Shown in pieces: positions 50,985 to 61,499 of a stretch of 64,000 nt of DNA (position 1 is its first letter; the number at the start of each line of letters is the position of its first letter). A program made the translations under genes and the position numbers. The notes below the pieces were generated by a model. That model was given only the letters and a program-made list of their open reading frames with translations, was not told the origin of the DNA and ran no database searches. Where the stretch lies: contig NC_082696.1 in NCBI RefSeq assembly GCF_949987515.2, forward strand, positions 61,760,447 to 61,824,446. The letters are read 5' to 3'. Origin of the DNA: Delphinus delphis. Lineage: Eukaryota; Chordata; Mammalia; Artiodactyla; Delphinidae.

Positions 50985-51290
50985 CTATTCATCTATTGCT
51001 GTGACTCTTGCTGTGTAACAAACAAGCCCAAAATTCCAATGGCTTTTAAGAAGTAGCACTTACTTTTCTTTTACACAAGTCTGTGAGTTAGCATGGACAG
51101 CTCTGTTTAAGGCAGCAGGTCTATTTCAGAACAGTGCCATGTATTTCTCATTCTGGGAGAAGCAGTTATGGGAGGCAAGCTTTCATCATGCTGAATGGCA
51201 GAAACACAAGTAGACAAGAAAAACCATGCAAGTACACTGAGGCTGCTTCTAATATTCTTCTGTCTATAGGGGTAAGAATGTATATTTTAC
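50985..51290 (+). mobile_element. MaLR-like old LTR fragment
   Basis: 'tattcatctattgctgtgac', 'tgctgtgtaacaaacaagcc' and 'caaaattccaatggctttta' follow a well-known 5' segment of old eutherian LTRs ('ctgtgtaacaaattacccca'). The rest of the element is diverged. The exact family is not certain. Confidence 0.55.
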
Positions 51291-52200
51291 TTATATTGTA
51301 TAATAGCAAAAATGGAGTGAGGAAAGAATTGTGGAAAAAGAAAACAATGCAATCTATTTCAGGGTTTTTCAAGTTGCACTCAGCTATTATAATGTTGACA
51401 AACTGCTAAATCATTCAACAAATAAATGATTTCTTCTAGGTTTTACATACAACATAATCTCTTGGTGTAAAAACATTTCCATTTGATAGGAACTTAATGA
51501 AACACAAGTATGACAACAGTGACTTTTAATAAAAGTAATATTCTACTTTGATGAAGAACTCTAAATTTTACATGAAGAGTTCTAAACACTTCCTTAAGCT
51601 CTCAGTCAATAATATGTAGTATATATTTTTATCTATATAAAAATACACTCAACAAATATTACAGACTAAAGTAGAAAGACTCCTAAAGTTTCAATAATTT
51701 CTTTGATATTTTGCTAAAAACAAAAATGTTATATTGTTTAGTGATAATATCATAATTGTTCATCACTTTGAAGAAAGTGGCTCACCAGCTGTAGAATTCT
51801 AGGTGTGCCAACAATAATCTGTTCTGAAACGTCCAAACATATCATTCTATAATAAATTGTTAGTATATTTATTACAACCGATATGTTTTTTAATATGTGG
51901 CAGAACAATTCAAGGTGGAGAAATAAAAGCTAAATCCAAACATCTGAGGAGTGCAAGATGGCCGAGGAATTCAACCTAAGAAGAGCATCAAACTGCATAG
52001 GATTAAATATAAAAATACTGGTTAATGAATGGTGACAAAGGAAAAAAAATATTTGGGGAGTTGCTATATGAAAATAATAATAATTATTATCATTATTATT
52101 ATTATCATCTAAATCATGTAATCCTCTAGACTTCTCATTCCATAAACATCATCTTTTGGCTTCTAGTACCCAATTTTAGTGTTGGTGTGTGTGTGGTTTT
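51291..52200. other. Unassigned DNA
   Basis: Apart from the ATT microsatellite I see no gene or repeat that I can support. Confidence 0.5.
52072..52107. repeat. (AAT)n/(ATT)n microsatellite
   Basis: AAT units turn into ATT units through a 'taattatta' centre, so the tract can fold back on itself. Confidence 0.8.
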
Positions 52201-53500
52201 TGGGGTGTTGGGATTCCCCACACCAATAAGCAATTCTCAGATGTCAGTAGGGTGTCAAAGAATTCAACTCAATTCTGATACCGATTTACAAGGAGATAGC
52301 ATGAGATTCCACAGGTTATGGGTGCAGTCTTAGAAGACTGTCTCCCTCCCACCTTCACACACCAGTGGGAAGTCCAGGTTGTTACCTGTACTCCTGATTG
52401 CCCTGTAGTCTGGCTTTAAATCAGAGGTTTCCACAATCCCCTCCTTGCATTTAATTAATTTGCTAGAGCAGTTCACAGAACTGAGGAAACTAGATTACCA
52501 ATTTATTGTAAAAGTATTAGAGCAGGCAGATAGCTAGATATGAGCAGAGTAAGGGGGGCAAGGAGCAGGTGGCAAGGAACCATACATATTGTAAACAATA
52601 GGGGTCCTTGGGAAGACAAAGAAAGGTGGGAAAAGGCAGGAATATCTGGAATGTAACCTTTTGCTCATTATGCCCTCATTACAATTAAATTAGCTTTCAG
52701 ATAGGAAGTACCCATCATGCACCAATGCCATGACATTTCTAATCAAGACCAAATAAGGACAAAAATCCCTCTTCCCCTTGGGAAGGTGGAGCTGGGATGA
52801 AAATCAGGAAATACCACCCAAAGCCCCTCCCTTCTCAATGAATATCCCACCCATTCATTTCTACACCCCATATAACCAGGTTACTAAAGAATCTCAGGGC
52901 AGCTACTCACTTAAGTCTGCCCACTCTCCCCTTAAGAGTGTACTATCACTTAATAAATCCTCACCTTGCTTTCCTGACCTCCATGTTTCCTCTCTTAATT
53001 CTTTCTGTGATAGGCAAGAATCTATTCTCCGGTAACAAAAGGATACAACTCAGGAACCGCCAGATGAAGAGATGCATATAGCAATGTATATAGGAAGGGG
53101 AGCAGAGCTTCCATGTCCTTTCTAGGTGCACATTCTCCCCAAATATCCATGTGTTTACCAACCTGAAAACTCTCTAAACTCTGTCTTATAGGGGGTTTAT
53201 GGAGGCTTTATTACATAGGCATGATTGATTAAATCATTGGTTGTTTGTGTTTGAGCTCAATCTCCAGCCACCCTCCCCTCTCCAGAGGTCAGGGGGTGGG
53301 ACTGAAAGTTTCAGCCTTCTAATCACAAGATTTTGTTCTCCTGGCAACCAGCCCCCATCCTTAGGTGGGACCCAAAGTCACCTCATTAACATAACAAAAA
53401 TACCTTGGTTACTCTTGTCACTTAGGAAATTATAAGCTCTGTGCCAAAACTGGGGATAAGGACCAAATATGTATTTCTCATTATAAATTACAACATCACA
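52201..53500. mobile_element. Old LTR, split by a second LTR
   Basis: The left arm holds 'tgttgggattccccacacca', 'ttctcagatgtcagtagggt' and 'tttgctagagcagttcacag'. The right arm holds 'gccagatgaagagatgcata', 'attgattaaatcattggttg', 'cagggggtgggactgaaagt' and ends 'ttataaattacaacatcaca'. The two arms join into the usual order of an old eutherian LTR (ERVL/MaLR or early ERV1). I cannot name the family. Confidence 0.65.
52515..53037 (+). mobile_element. ERV1-type solo LTR nested in another LTR
   Basis: The insertion ends 'ctccggtaaca' and is flanked by 'aaag' on both sides (52511-52514 and 53038-53041), a 4-bp duplication as made by gammaretrovirus-like elements. The outer LTR reads through as 'gtaaaaggatacaactcagg' once it is removed. 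A polyadenylation signal AATAAA lies at 52952-52957. The 5' end reads TA where TG is expected, probably by decay. No internal viral genes are present. Confidence 0.8.
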
Positions 53501-54175
53501 CATCTGATATCTATTTATGCTTGTACTTTATCATTAATTCCTTATCACTGAATTAAAAAATACATGCTTATCTTAGAAATTTTTATCCTAATTTCCTGGA
53601 AATGAGTTGTAGATCTGGGATGGTTAAAAAACTGCAGAAATAATACAAATAGAGAAAGTAATTTGGAAATTAACTTACTCCTTACAACAGGGTCCAACAC
53701 GAAAGAGAGTTTACAGATATTTAAAATGAAGGGATTTTAAGTGTGAAATACAATTCGTATTTTATGGCAAGGCAAGAAAAATTTAAACATAAAAGATTCT
53801 TCTCTGCCCTTTGGATTCCTCTCCCTAAACTGTGCATTGTGTATCTGCATTATGCATCAACCAAACCTTCCCCATCTCAAAAAACTTATGTAACTGTGCC
53901 TCGACTTCTAATGGGCAGGACAGTTCTCAGAGCTTTCTGAGATGCTCTTCCTGGGTTATAATCTTCAAATTTGACTTGAATAAAATTTTCCATTTCTTTC
54001 TTAGATTGCCTGATTAATTTTTCATTGATGTAAGGAAGGGACGACTTATAGGTGTGTGAAGGGCAGCAAAAAAGGAGCAAACATGTAAGGTGAGGCAACT
54101 AGAAGCCAGTTAGAGCAACAAGCCTTCCTGGCTGTTAGGAATGAAGGAACAAAGGGAAGAAACAGTGCCGCTAGT
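53501..54175. other. Unassigned DNA
   Basis: I see no gene or repeat that I can support here. Confidence 0.5.
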
Positions 54176-54179
54176 GCTC

Positions 54180-54465
54180 AGTGAGAACTGGAAGCCTATG
54201 GGAGTGATCAGCCAGGTGAGATGTGGTCCTGCAAGAAGCACACTGCTAAAAGAAATAGAAGGCAGAGAAGAAACCTTCTGACCTGTCTTATACCCCAATC
54301 TCCAAACTTCTGGATTTTCCCATTGGTTAAACCTAACTAAAAGCCAGCTAGCAAGAAAGCCCTGGTGTTGCAGTGGACAGAGCTCAAACTCCCAGGGCAC
54401 AAATCAGGATGGAGAAGGATGAGGAATGAATCTGGAGAAGGGAAAATCCAGCATATATCTTCCTG
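54180..54465. mobile_element. Old medium-reiteration repeat, family not named
   Basis: 'cccattggttaaacctaact', 'aaaagccagctagcaagaaa', 'ccagggcacaaatcaggatg' and 'gagaaggatgaggaatgaat' follow a familiar eutherian repeat segment ('ccattggccaaacccaacc ... agagcagggtggagaagg'). I cannot name the family. Confidence 0.45.
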
Positions 54466-54830
54466 TGCAAAAGTGATCACTGGAGTAGAGAGATAATAAT
54501 GACTAAGGTCAGTGGTGACAATACAGAGAGCATACAGCCCTGCAAACCGAATTGACAATGACCAGCCTGCAAGAGCAAGGTGTAAAGCAGTGAAAGTGTC
54601 ACTACTGATTCTCTATCAAGAAAACATACGTGACATCCTAGGGCACTATCAGAGGAAAGGAAAGCAAGTTGTGGTAATTCAACTGAGAGGACTCATTTAC
54701 AAAGAATAAATCTGCCACCAAGGGGGTGAAACCTGGGGAAAATAACATAATAATCTTAAAAACTATAAATTAAACCTACCTTAATTAATGAAAGATGCTG
54801 TAGCTGAATATACTGTCTACTGAAAAAAAA
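54466..54830. other. Unassigned DNA
   Basis: I see no gene or repeat that I can support here. Confidence 0.5.
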
Positions 54831-55251
54831 TGCACAACCTGAAAGTTAAGAATTATGTTTTATTCAGAGGACTTTCTGAAGACATACGCTTGGAAGAGAG
54901 CCCTTCAGATGGTTCTGAGGTACTACTATTCCAAAAAGGTAAAGGAGAAACCAGGATATATAGGAGTTTTTGCAACAAAAACCAGGTAGTTGCAACATCA
55001 AAAGATTACTGTTAATTAAAGAAAACCAGACATCTCAAGTTAAAGAATTTTTCACTTTTCCATATACAGGAAGACGTAAGAGTCTGCACTCATTGAAATC
55101 ACTCCTTTGGAATGCACCTTAACTCCCTAGGGCCACTATCCTGCTTTTCTCCATCCTGATCTCCTCAGGGTGCACAGTTGGGGGCAGCTGCAGTGACTGA
55201 TGGCTTGATGGCCGCAAGATTCTTTGTTTACTGATATGGCAATAATCCACA
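54831..55251 (-). mobile_element. LTR-like repeat, probably antisense
   Basis: It begins 'tgcacaacctgaaagttaag' and holds 'gttttattcagaggactttc', 'tataggagtttttgcaacaa', 'ttaaagaaaaccagacatct' and 'agttgggggcagctgcagtg', a pattern I associate with cetartiodactyl LTRs. On the minus strand AATAAAAC lies near the LTR end, where a polyadenylation signal belongs. TG and CA ends are possible at 54831 and 55251, but I see no target-site duplication. Confidence 0.5.
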
Positions 55252-55860
55252 ATATTGATATTTTTAAAGGCTCACGAAATGTTTTTCTAAAAGCAAGTAA
55301 TTCCTTAGTGCCTTTTAATCTTATCTAATATGTCTTGTATCACTATAGGTTAAGTGTTTTTACATAAGCATTTTCCAAAGCTTTAATGAAGAATTCATTT
55401 TGTGTATGAATACCAAATATACATTTCTTTGCTCTAGTTTAAACATATAATATTATGGAATTTTGTATAACAATTTATACACTACAGATTTTATTTTCAT
55501 ATTTATAGCAAAGTGTGTAGTTTTGAGTCATTTTTCATCTTGTTCAGGAATTTGAGATTGGAGCTTCCTTTTTTATCTTCTGGAACTTTGCAGCATTAGA
55601 GAAAAATAATATATATGAACTTAAAAATATTCTGAATTACTCTTTACCCTGGAGTTGTATTTATTAACACACATTCCTTTTTAAATGTGATGATCTTTTT
55701 GTTAAATTGATGAAGGTAAAAATTATCATTTTCTCTTGAAGAATTTGAAACAGTATTCTGAGTTGAGAAGAAGCAGTGGAATTTTTTTTTTCCAAAAATT
55801 ACGTTTAACAGTAGCTTGAAATCCCTTAAGCTTTTATATTATCTCATTGGAGTTGTTACA
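55252..55860. other. Unassigned AT-rich DNA
   Basis: I see no gene or repeat that I can support here. Confidence 0.5.
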
Positions 55861-55864
55861 CTAT

Positions 55865-56510
55865 GTCCTGAAGGCCAAGTCTTGCCCACTGTCTGTCTTT
55901 GTAACTAAAGTTTCATTGTAACATAACACGTTTACTCATTTATATGTTATTCATGGTGTTGGGCTGCATCCCTAAGACCTGTAAGGCCTGTACTTGCCCA
56001 GCTTCAAGACAGAAAAAAGAGCTCTAAGTCAGCAACAGAGCTATCAATGATTTAATGGATATTTAATGGATAGGGAGAGCTTACATGTCTGAAGCAAGGT
56101 CCTGGAGCAATGCTGCACCATGTGCAGTGGATGGCAGGGGTCTTTGCTTCTAGGGGAAAGGGGAGATTGTGGTTATACAGGGAATTGAGGTCAGGTCGCT
56201 CATTGGTTACCAGGGAAACTAGCAGAGGGGCATGCCCCTCACAGCCCCTTTGATACAAAAAATCACTAGCTGGGGCCTGGGGCAAGGCTATAGGAAGGTC
56301 AGCCATGTGAGTAGGGTATAGGTAAAGCAAGCATTGGTTGAGCAAGTATTGTATGGAGAGCAAGAGAACAGCCACCCTGAGTGGCCTGACAGTACACATG
56401 GCTTAGAGAAAAACAGCAGAATTAAGTTGTTGCAACAGAGATCTTATGGCCCACAAAGAAATTTTGTCCACACCTAGCACGTAGTGATATCCTCCACTGA
56501 TATTAAGAAA
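55865..56510 (+). mobile_element. hAT-like MITE split by an LTR
   Basis: The left arm (to 55956) has 'gtctttgtaactaaagtttc' and 'attgtaacataacacgttta', as in the common element with 'tttgtaaataaagttttatt'. The right arm (from 56397) has 'cagaattaagttgttgcaac' and 'agagatcttatggcccacaa', as in 'agttgagtagttgcgacaga'. The LTR at 55957-56396 lies between. The element has no coding capacity. Confidence 0.65.
55957..56396 (-). mobile_element. Solo LTR nested in a hAT-like MITE
   Basis: The block starts TG ('tgttgggctgcatcc') and ends CA ('ctgacagtaca'). It is flanked by 'catgg' at 55952-55956 and 56397-56401 (5 bp, or 6 bp with one mismatch). On the minus strand a CCAAT-like word ('ggtaaccaatgag'), a TATA-like word ('cctgtataacc') and an ATTAAA-type polyadenylation word follow in promoter-to-end order, so the minus orientation is preferred. 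The class is undecided; ERVL/MaLR or ERV2 would fit the length of the duplication. Confidence 0.7.
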
Positions 56511-56515
56511 GCAAT

Positions 56516-57545
56516 GCAAATGAAGCAACTGACAAAGGATTCATCTCCAAAATATACAAACAGCCCACGCAGCTCAATATCAAAAAAACCACCCAATCCA
56601 AAAATGGGCAGAAGACCTAAACAGACATTTCTCCAAAGAAGATATACAGATGGCCAAGAGGCACATGAAAAGATGCTAAACATCACTAATCATTAGAGAA
56701 ATGCAAATCAAAACTACAATGAGGTATCATCCTATGCCAGTCAGAATGGCCATCATCAAAAAATCTACAAAAAATAAATGCTGGAGAGGTTGTGGAGAAA
56801 AGGGAACCCTCTTGCACTTCTGGTGGGAATGTAAATTGATACAGCCACTATGGAGAACAGTATGGAGGTTCCTTAAAAAACTAAAAACAGAACTACCATA
56901 TGACCCAGCAATCCCACTACTGAGTATATACCCTGAGAAAACCATAATTCGAAAAGACACATGTACCCCAATATTCACTGCAGCACTATTTACAATAGCC
57001 AGGACAGGGAACCAACCTAAATGTCCATCAACAGATGAATGGATAAAAGACATGAGGTATATATATATACACTGGAATATTACTCAGCCATAAAAAGGAG
57101 CAAAATTGGGTCATTTGTAGAGATGTGGATGGACCTAGAGTCTGTCATATAGAGTGAAGTGAGTCAGAAAAAGAAAAACAAACATTGTATATTAACGCAT
57201 ATATGTGGAATCTAGAAAAATGGTACAGATGTTCATATTTGCAGGACAGGAATAGAGACGCAGATGTAGAGAACGGGCCTGTGGACACGGGGGTGAAGAG
57301 GGGAGTGGGATGAACTGGGAGATTTAGATTGACATGTATACACTGCCATGCGTAAAATATACAGCTAGTGGGAACCTGCTGTATAACACAGGGAGTTCAG
57401 CTTGGTGCTCTGTGATGACCTAGATGGACAGGATCGGGGGTGGGAGGGAGGAGATATATGTATACATATAGCTGATTCACCTCATTGTACAGCAGAAACT
57501 AACACAACATTGTAAAGCAACTATACTCCAATTAAAAAAAAAAGA
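56516..57545 (+). mobile_element. 5'-truncated L1, youngest-looking LINE of the window
   Basis: It starts inside ORF2 ('gcaaatgaagcaactgacaa' region) and runs through a complete 3' UTR to an A-rich tail. The 11-bp direct repeat 'aagaaagcaat' (56505-56515 and 57546-57556) flanks it. It matches modern cetartiodactyl L1 more closely than the other copies, and its 3' UTR ('gcaggacaggaatagagacg', 'cacctcattgtacagcagaa') is of a different type from that of the L1s at 4914 and 39105. Confidence 0.92.
56701..57093 (+). pseudogene. L1 ORF2 C-terminal remnant with intact Cys-rich motif
   Basis: An open frame of 130 codons encodes the ORF2p C-terminus. It keeps the CX3CX7HX4C motif (C27, C31, H39, C44 of this frame) and, after it, [22 protein letters not shown] and the [10 protein letters not shown] signature. 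Near 57060 a TA-rich slip changes the frame, so the usual end (EYYSAIKR...) is lost. The start at the ATG is not a true start: the reading continues from upstream ORF2 sequence. The catalytic domains are missing because of 5' truncation. Confidence 0.85.
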
Positions 57546-57556
57546 AAGAAAGCAAT

Positions 57557-58516
57557 ATATTTTTGCCTGGCATACTTCTGATGTAGCAATAATGACATGT
57601 AATTCTAAAGTAGCTACTTGGTTGCAATTCTTCCACTGACAGATGGAATTTATTACACAAAAACCTTTTGGGAAAATAAAATCCTTCTTATAAAACTATA
57701 TTAGGCCAGCACAAATAGGCACTCCATGAATTTTTATTCCACTGAATGCAATTAACTACACATTGAAGAGCTGCTCTATAAATATATTTTTAGTATGAAT
57801 GACATATTAAATCAATTAATTAATGTAGCTATAAAATCTGCCTTCATCCAATAAAGTCCCTTCATATTAGGCCCATATTTTTGGAGAATAATATACATTT
57901 AGCATTCTACTTCATAAAAGTCTCTAATTCTATGATTTAATATTAATAGATTTAAATATCTCTATAAAAATATATAACCAATAATTCCTGAGGTATCACA
58001 AAGACCACGTTACAAGTCAGGCTATTTCAGGCAAAGATTGAGAATCACACCCATGTTGTAGCTTCCCTTTTCTAGCAATATTTTAGAGATTATTGAACTC
58101 AATAAACCAAATAAAGAAATATATAAACACAGTTTTGAAAATAAAAATAAGTACTGATTATCTATCAGAAACCATGAAGAGCCTTTGAAAGCAGGCAAGC
58201 AGACAGGATGGGATTCATGAAGAAAACCATAAGCAGAAAAGATGACTTGAGAGGGTGAGGTAACTCGAAGTGTGATGCATGGAGGTGGGGGTCTGAAAGG
58301 CAGGAGTGTGCCAAGAGGTCACTATCTAGGTCACTAGGGATGGAGGTCTCTGCAAGAGCCTTCATCTACGAACGTGCTTCACACACTTGGAACAGGTGGC
58401 AACAGTGGTGTTTTTCTCTTCACTGTTAGTGGTAACAAGATGGTACCAGGTGGACCAGTAGGAACTGTGGCTTTCACATTCATAATGCTGGTTAGGGAAA
58501 CACTCCAGCCAGCAAG
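57557..58516. other. Unassigned DNA
   Basis: I see no gene or repeat that I can support here. Confidence 0.5.
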
Positions 58517-58528
58517 ACTGGATGTTCT

Positions 58529-58740
58529 GAGCTTCCCTGGTGGCACAGTGGTTGAGAGTCCGCCTGCAGATGCAGGGGACACGGGTTCGTGCCCCGGTCC
58601 GGGAGGATCCCACATGCTGTGGAGCAGCTGGGCCCGTGAGCCGTGGCTGCTGAGCCTGTGTGTCCGGAGCCTGTGCTCCGCAACGGGAGAGGCCACAACA
58701 GTGAGAGGCCCGCGTACCACAAAAAAAAAAAAAAAAAAAG
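58529..58740 (+). mobile_element. Cetacean CHR SINE
   Basis: 'cttccctggtggcacagtgg' at the start, B-box-like 'gggttcgtgccccgg' near 58583, then 'gcctgtgctccgcaacggga' and an A tail of about 19. The flanks 'ctggatgttct' (58518-58528) and 'ctggatgtcct' (58742-58752) are the target-site duplication with one change. Several CpG sites kept in the 60618 copy are TG or CA here, so this copy looks older. Overlapping long open frames on both strands are chance readings of the SINE. Confidence 0.95.
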
Positions 58741-58752
58741 GCTGGATGTCCT

Positions 58753-59130
58753 TCAGTTGGTCTCTGTTTATGCAAGCAACCATTCTAACTTCTGAAGCAA
58801 GTCCTGTCCAATCCAACATTTACATTCAAATGTGCAAGCGGACTTCGCAAAGTCTAACAAGTAAACAAGCACAAACATTGTACACTCATACACACACAGT
58901 GGCTATATACATGTGTGAATATATATGTATATAGATAATATAAAAGTATATATATTTATATAAATAATTGAGGGGAACCTACCACACAAAGGAAAGATAT
59001 GACAATAAATAAACAGAAATAACTTATAACAAAAGTAGTAGTGATAACTGACCAAAAAAAGAGGAATATAGGGGCAATATATTTAATACCCTCAGGGAGA
59101 TGCATTAAGGTACAGAATACATACAAGGAA
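58753..59130. other. Unassigned AT-rich DNA
   Basis: A TA-rich stretch at 58915-58970 and nothing else that I recognise. Confidence 0.5.
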
Positions 59131-59699
59131 TGAAACTGAGCAGGACGCTGCAGGGCCCTCCTGGGTGCAAAAGCCTTTCCATGTCCCTCATTTCTTTTTT
59201 GTAGGAAAAGGGCTTCAGCCTCCTAGGCCTTCCCTGAATTGCAAAGGGCAGACTCATACAGTTAGTGATTAGAACAACAGAGTTACAGGACCCCTAGTTC
59301 TTCCTGAAGGGATGTACATAACAACCTGCTACACATCTCTGAGTTCTTCTACAGGAACTAAGGCCCCCACCCAGGTGGCTGATGGTAACTACAAGCTGAG
59401 CACAAGCACGTGGACCCCGGGCTGGTTGGAATCAGAAGTCTTGTGACTGAGATTCCTGGAACACCACCCTGTTACCTCACCATCAACCAATCAAAAGAGA
59501 AGCACACACCCTGCAGCCCTTACCCTCAATTTGTCTTAAAAAACTCTTCCCTGAAACCCATCACGGAGTTTGGGCTTTTTGAGCACAATTCACCCACTGT
59601 CCTTGCTTGGCCTTGCAATAAACCTTTCTCTGCTCCAAACTCCAATGTTTTGTTTGTTCAGCTTCACCGTGCATGGGACACACAAACTTAAGTTTTACA
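59131..59699 (+). mobile_element. ERV1-type solo LTR
   Basis: It starts 'tgaaactgagcaggacgctg' and ends 'cttaagttttaca'. A CCAAT-like box ('accaatcaaaag') lies in the expected U3 place, and AATAAA at 59617-59622 with 'ctttctctgctccaaactcc' after it marks the R/U5 part. The plan matches cetartiodactyl gammaretrovirus-like LTRs. I see no clear target-site duplication and no internal viral genes nearby, so the edges are approximate by a few bases. Confidence 0.75.
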
Positions 59700-59719
59700 C
59701 CATAATTCCAAAAGATAAC

Positions 59720-60605
59720 ATGGAAATTAAATTTTTGATCACTCAAATTAAAATAAATAATACAAAACATAAAAGGTAATCATAGACATGGCTGAAGAGG
59801 ATACTTGTGATATAAGGTATTATCTAAGAATTAGGAGAGCAAGAAATAAAGGTTAATTAAAGTAGAATATAGAGCTAATGCTTCTTCCACCTTTTAAAAG
59901 AAATTCCAAAATGAATGACTAAATAGATGAAAGTAATCTTCAAAGAATTCATACAAAGTTTCCAAAACAGGGGTTAAAAAAAAGAACACAGATTTAAAGT
60001 GCCCAGTGAGGACTGACCCACTGAGTAAGAAAAATTAATAAGAATAAAATAACACCTGTTACTATCCAAAAGCATTGTTAAGGTTTAACAGAGAGGGAAA
60101 AAATTTAAGATTATCTACTAATCAATAAAAATGAGATTTATCTCAGATTTCCCATTGGCAAAACAAACTACTTCTACTAGTACAACTCTTACAACTACTA
60201 TTGTTAATAACAATAAAATGGAATAATATTTTTAAATCTCTAAGGAAATCAACATTACTGCTAGGATTCTATAGCAAGTGCTTCCTTAGTATATAAAAGG
60301 CAATACAAGTATACTTTTAAACAACAACAAAAAATGGCATTAGACAATTTACTTCCTCAGATCTTCTATGAAAAATTATTAGAGAATTTATCCCACTAAA
60401 ATGAGCATGTAATCAAGAGAAAATGATAAGCTAAGCAAGTTGTTTGTATAGAAAAAGCAGAAGTTAGCACACTTATTAAGTCTAAATAAATATTAGATAT
60501 ACATTTATTAAAGAAAATATATAATGGTATAGAATAAAATCCCAAATAATGCCAACTTAGAAAGTGGTAGGGAAAACATATATCAGGAGAAAACTGAAAA
60601 TATGA
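59720..60605 (+). mobile_element. Possible very old L1M fragment
   Basis: 'aacaacaacaaaaaatggca' and 'tagacaatttacttcctcag' resemble the end of ORF1 in very old L1 or HAL1 elements. Divergence is extreme; the call is tentative. Confidence 0.3.
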
Positions 60606-60615
60606 ATAGTTAGTC

Positions 60616-60640
60616 ATATATATATATATATATATATATA
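60616..60640. repeat. (TA)n microsatellite at the SINE tail
   Basis: About twelve TA units lie between the left target-site duplication and the poly-T of the antisense SINE, so they belong to its 3' tail. Confidence 0.9.
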
Positions 60641-60861
60641 ATTTTTTTTTTTTTTTTTTTTTTTTTTTTGCGGTACACGGGCCTCTCATTGTTGTGGCCT
60701 GTCCTGTTGAGGAGCACAGGCTCCGGACGCGCAGGCTCAGCGGCCATGGCTCACGGGCCCAGCCGCTCCACGGCATGTGGTATCTTCCCGGACCGGGGCA
60801 CGAACCCGTGCCCCCTGCATCGGCAGGCGGACTCTCAACCACTGCGCCACCAGGGAAGCCC
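60618..60861 (-). mobile_element. Cetacean CHR SINE, antisense, little decayed
   Basis: The right end 'ccaccagggaagccc' is the reverse of the SINE start. The tail side holds about 28 T residues followed outwards by (TA)n (60616-60640). The exact 10-bp target-site duplication 'agttagtcat' lies at 60608-60617 and 60862-60871. Many CpG sites are kept ('tccggacgcgcaggctcagc', 'catcggcaggcggactctca'), so this is likely the youngest of the five CHR copies. Confidence 0.95.
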
Positions 60862-60879
60862 AGTTAGTCATTTTTAATG

Positions 60880-61200
60880 TTCGCTCACTTTTCTGTTCAA
60901 ATGTTACCTCTCTGCTATGTTTGTGCTTGATTGTCCTAAGACAGCACATTTTGTCATCCTATATCCCATTGCTCTGCTTATTAAAACTATTTCTGAAATA
61001 AGTATCACTGCCAGAAATTCCATATTTACTCATAAGTAGTCTATTATTTGTCTCAGTCGAAAAGTATATCAGGTCCATTAGATGAGAAATTTTGTTTTGT
61101 TCACTGTTATAGAATGGGCCCTGAGAATATTAAATATAATGTAGGTACTCAATAGACATGTCTTAAATCAGTGAATAAATGATTGAGTAACCTTACATTC
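60880..61200 (+). mobile_element. L2 LINE 3' end
   Basis: L2 landmarks: 'tgttcaaatgttacctctct', 'gatgagaaattttgttttgt', 'tcactgttatagaatgggcc' and 'gtaggtactcaatagacatg'. Confidence 0.65.
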
Positions 61201-61204
61201 ACAC

Positions 61205-61420
61205 AATAAATACTAGGAAGCCAATAAAAAGAATGATATAGTTCTAAAATTATCAATATGGACTAATTTAAAAATGATATTAAGTGGAAAAACCAAGGAA
61301 TACTAATTTAAATTGAATAATCTCACTTGTTCATTTTACTTTATGAGTTTAAATAAGACATTATAATGAAAACAGGCCAGAAAATAGACCTTTAGATCCA
61401 TTTTGTACATAAACAGAGAG
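61205..61420 (+). mobile_element. Possible L1M 3' fragment
   Basis: 'gccaataaaaagaatgatat' and 'gatattaagtggaaaaacca' resemble late ORF2/3' UTR of old L1M ('aaaaagaatgagata ... ttaagtgaaaaaag'). Confidence 0.4.
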
Positions 61421-61499
61421 ACTGAGAAAGATAATATCAAAATCATAAGTATATTAAGTAAAAAGTAGAAACCTGACCATATTGGGTTTATTCAAAAGT

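Noticed and set aside
58362..58934. Overlapping open frames of 137, 146 and 186 codons on both strands
   Set aside because: All three read through the CHR SINE and its A tail in different frames. They share SINE-derived peptide pieces also seen at 48.0 and 60.7 kb, so they are repeat translations and not genes.
60396..60877. 148-codon minus-strand frame and a plus-strand partner
   Set aside because: Also SINE plus poly-T/TA tract; lysine and tyrosine runs come from the tail.
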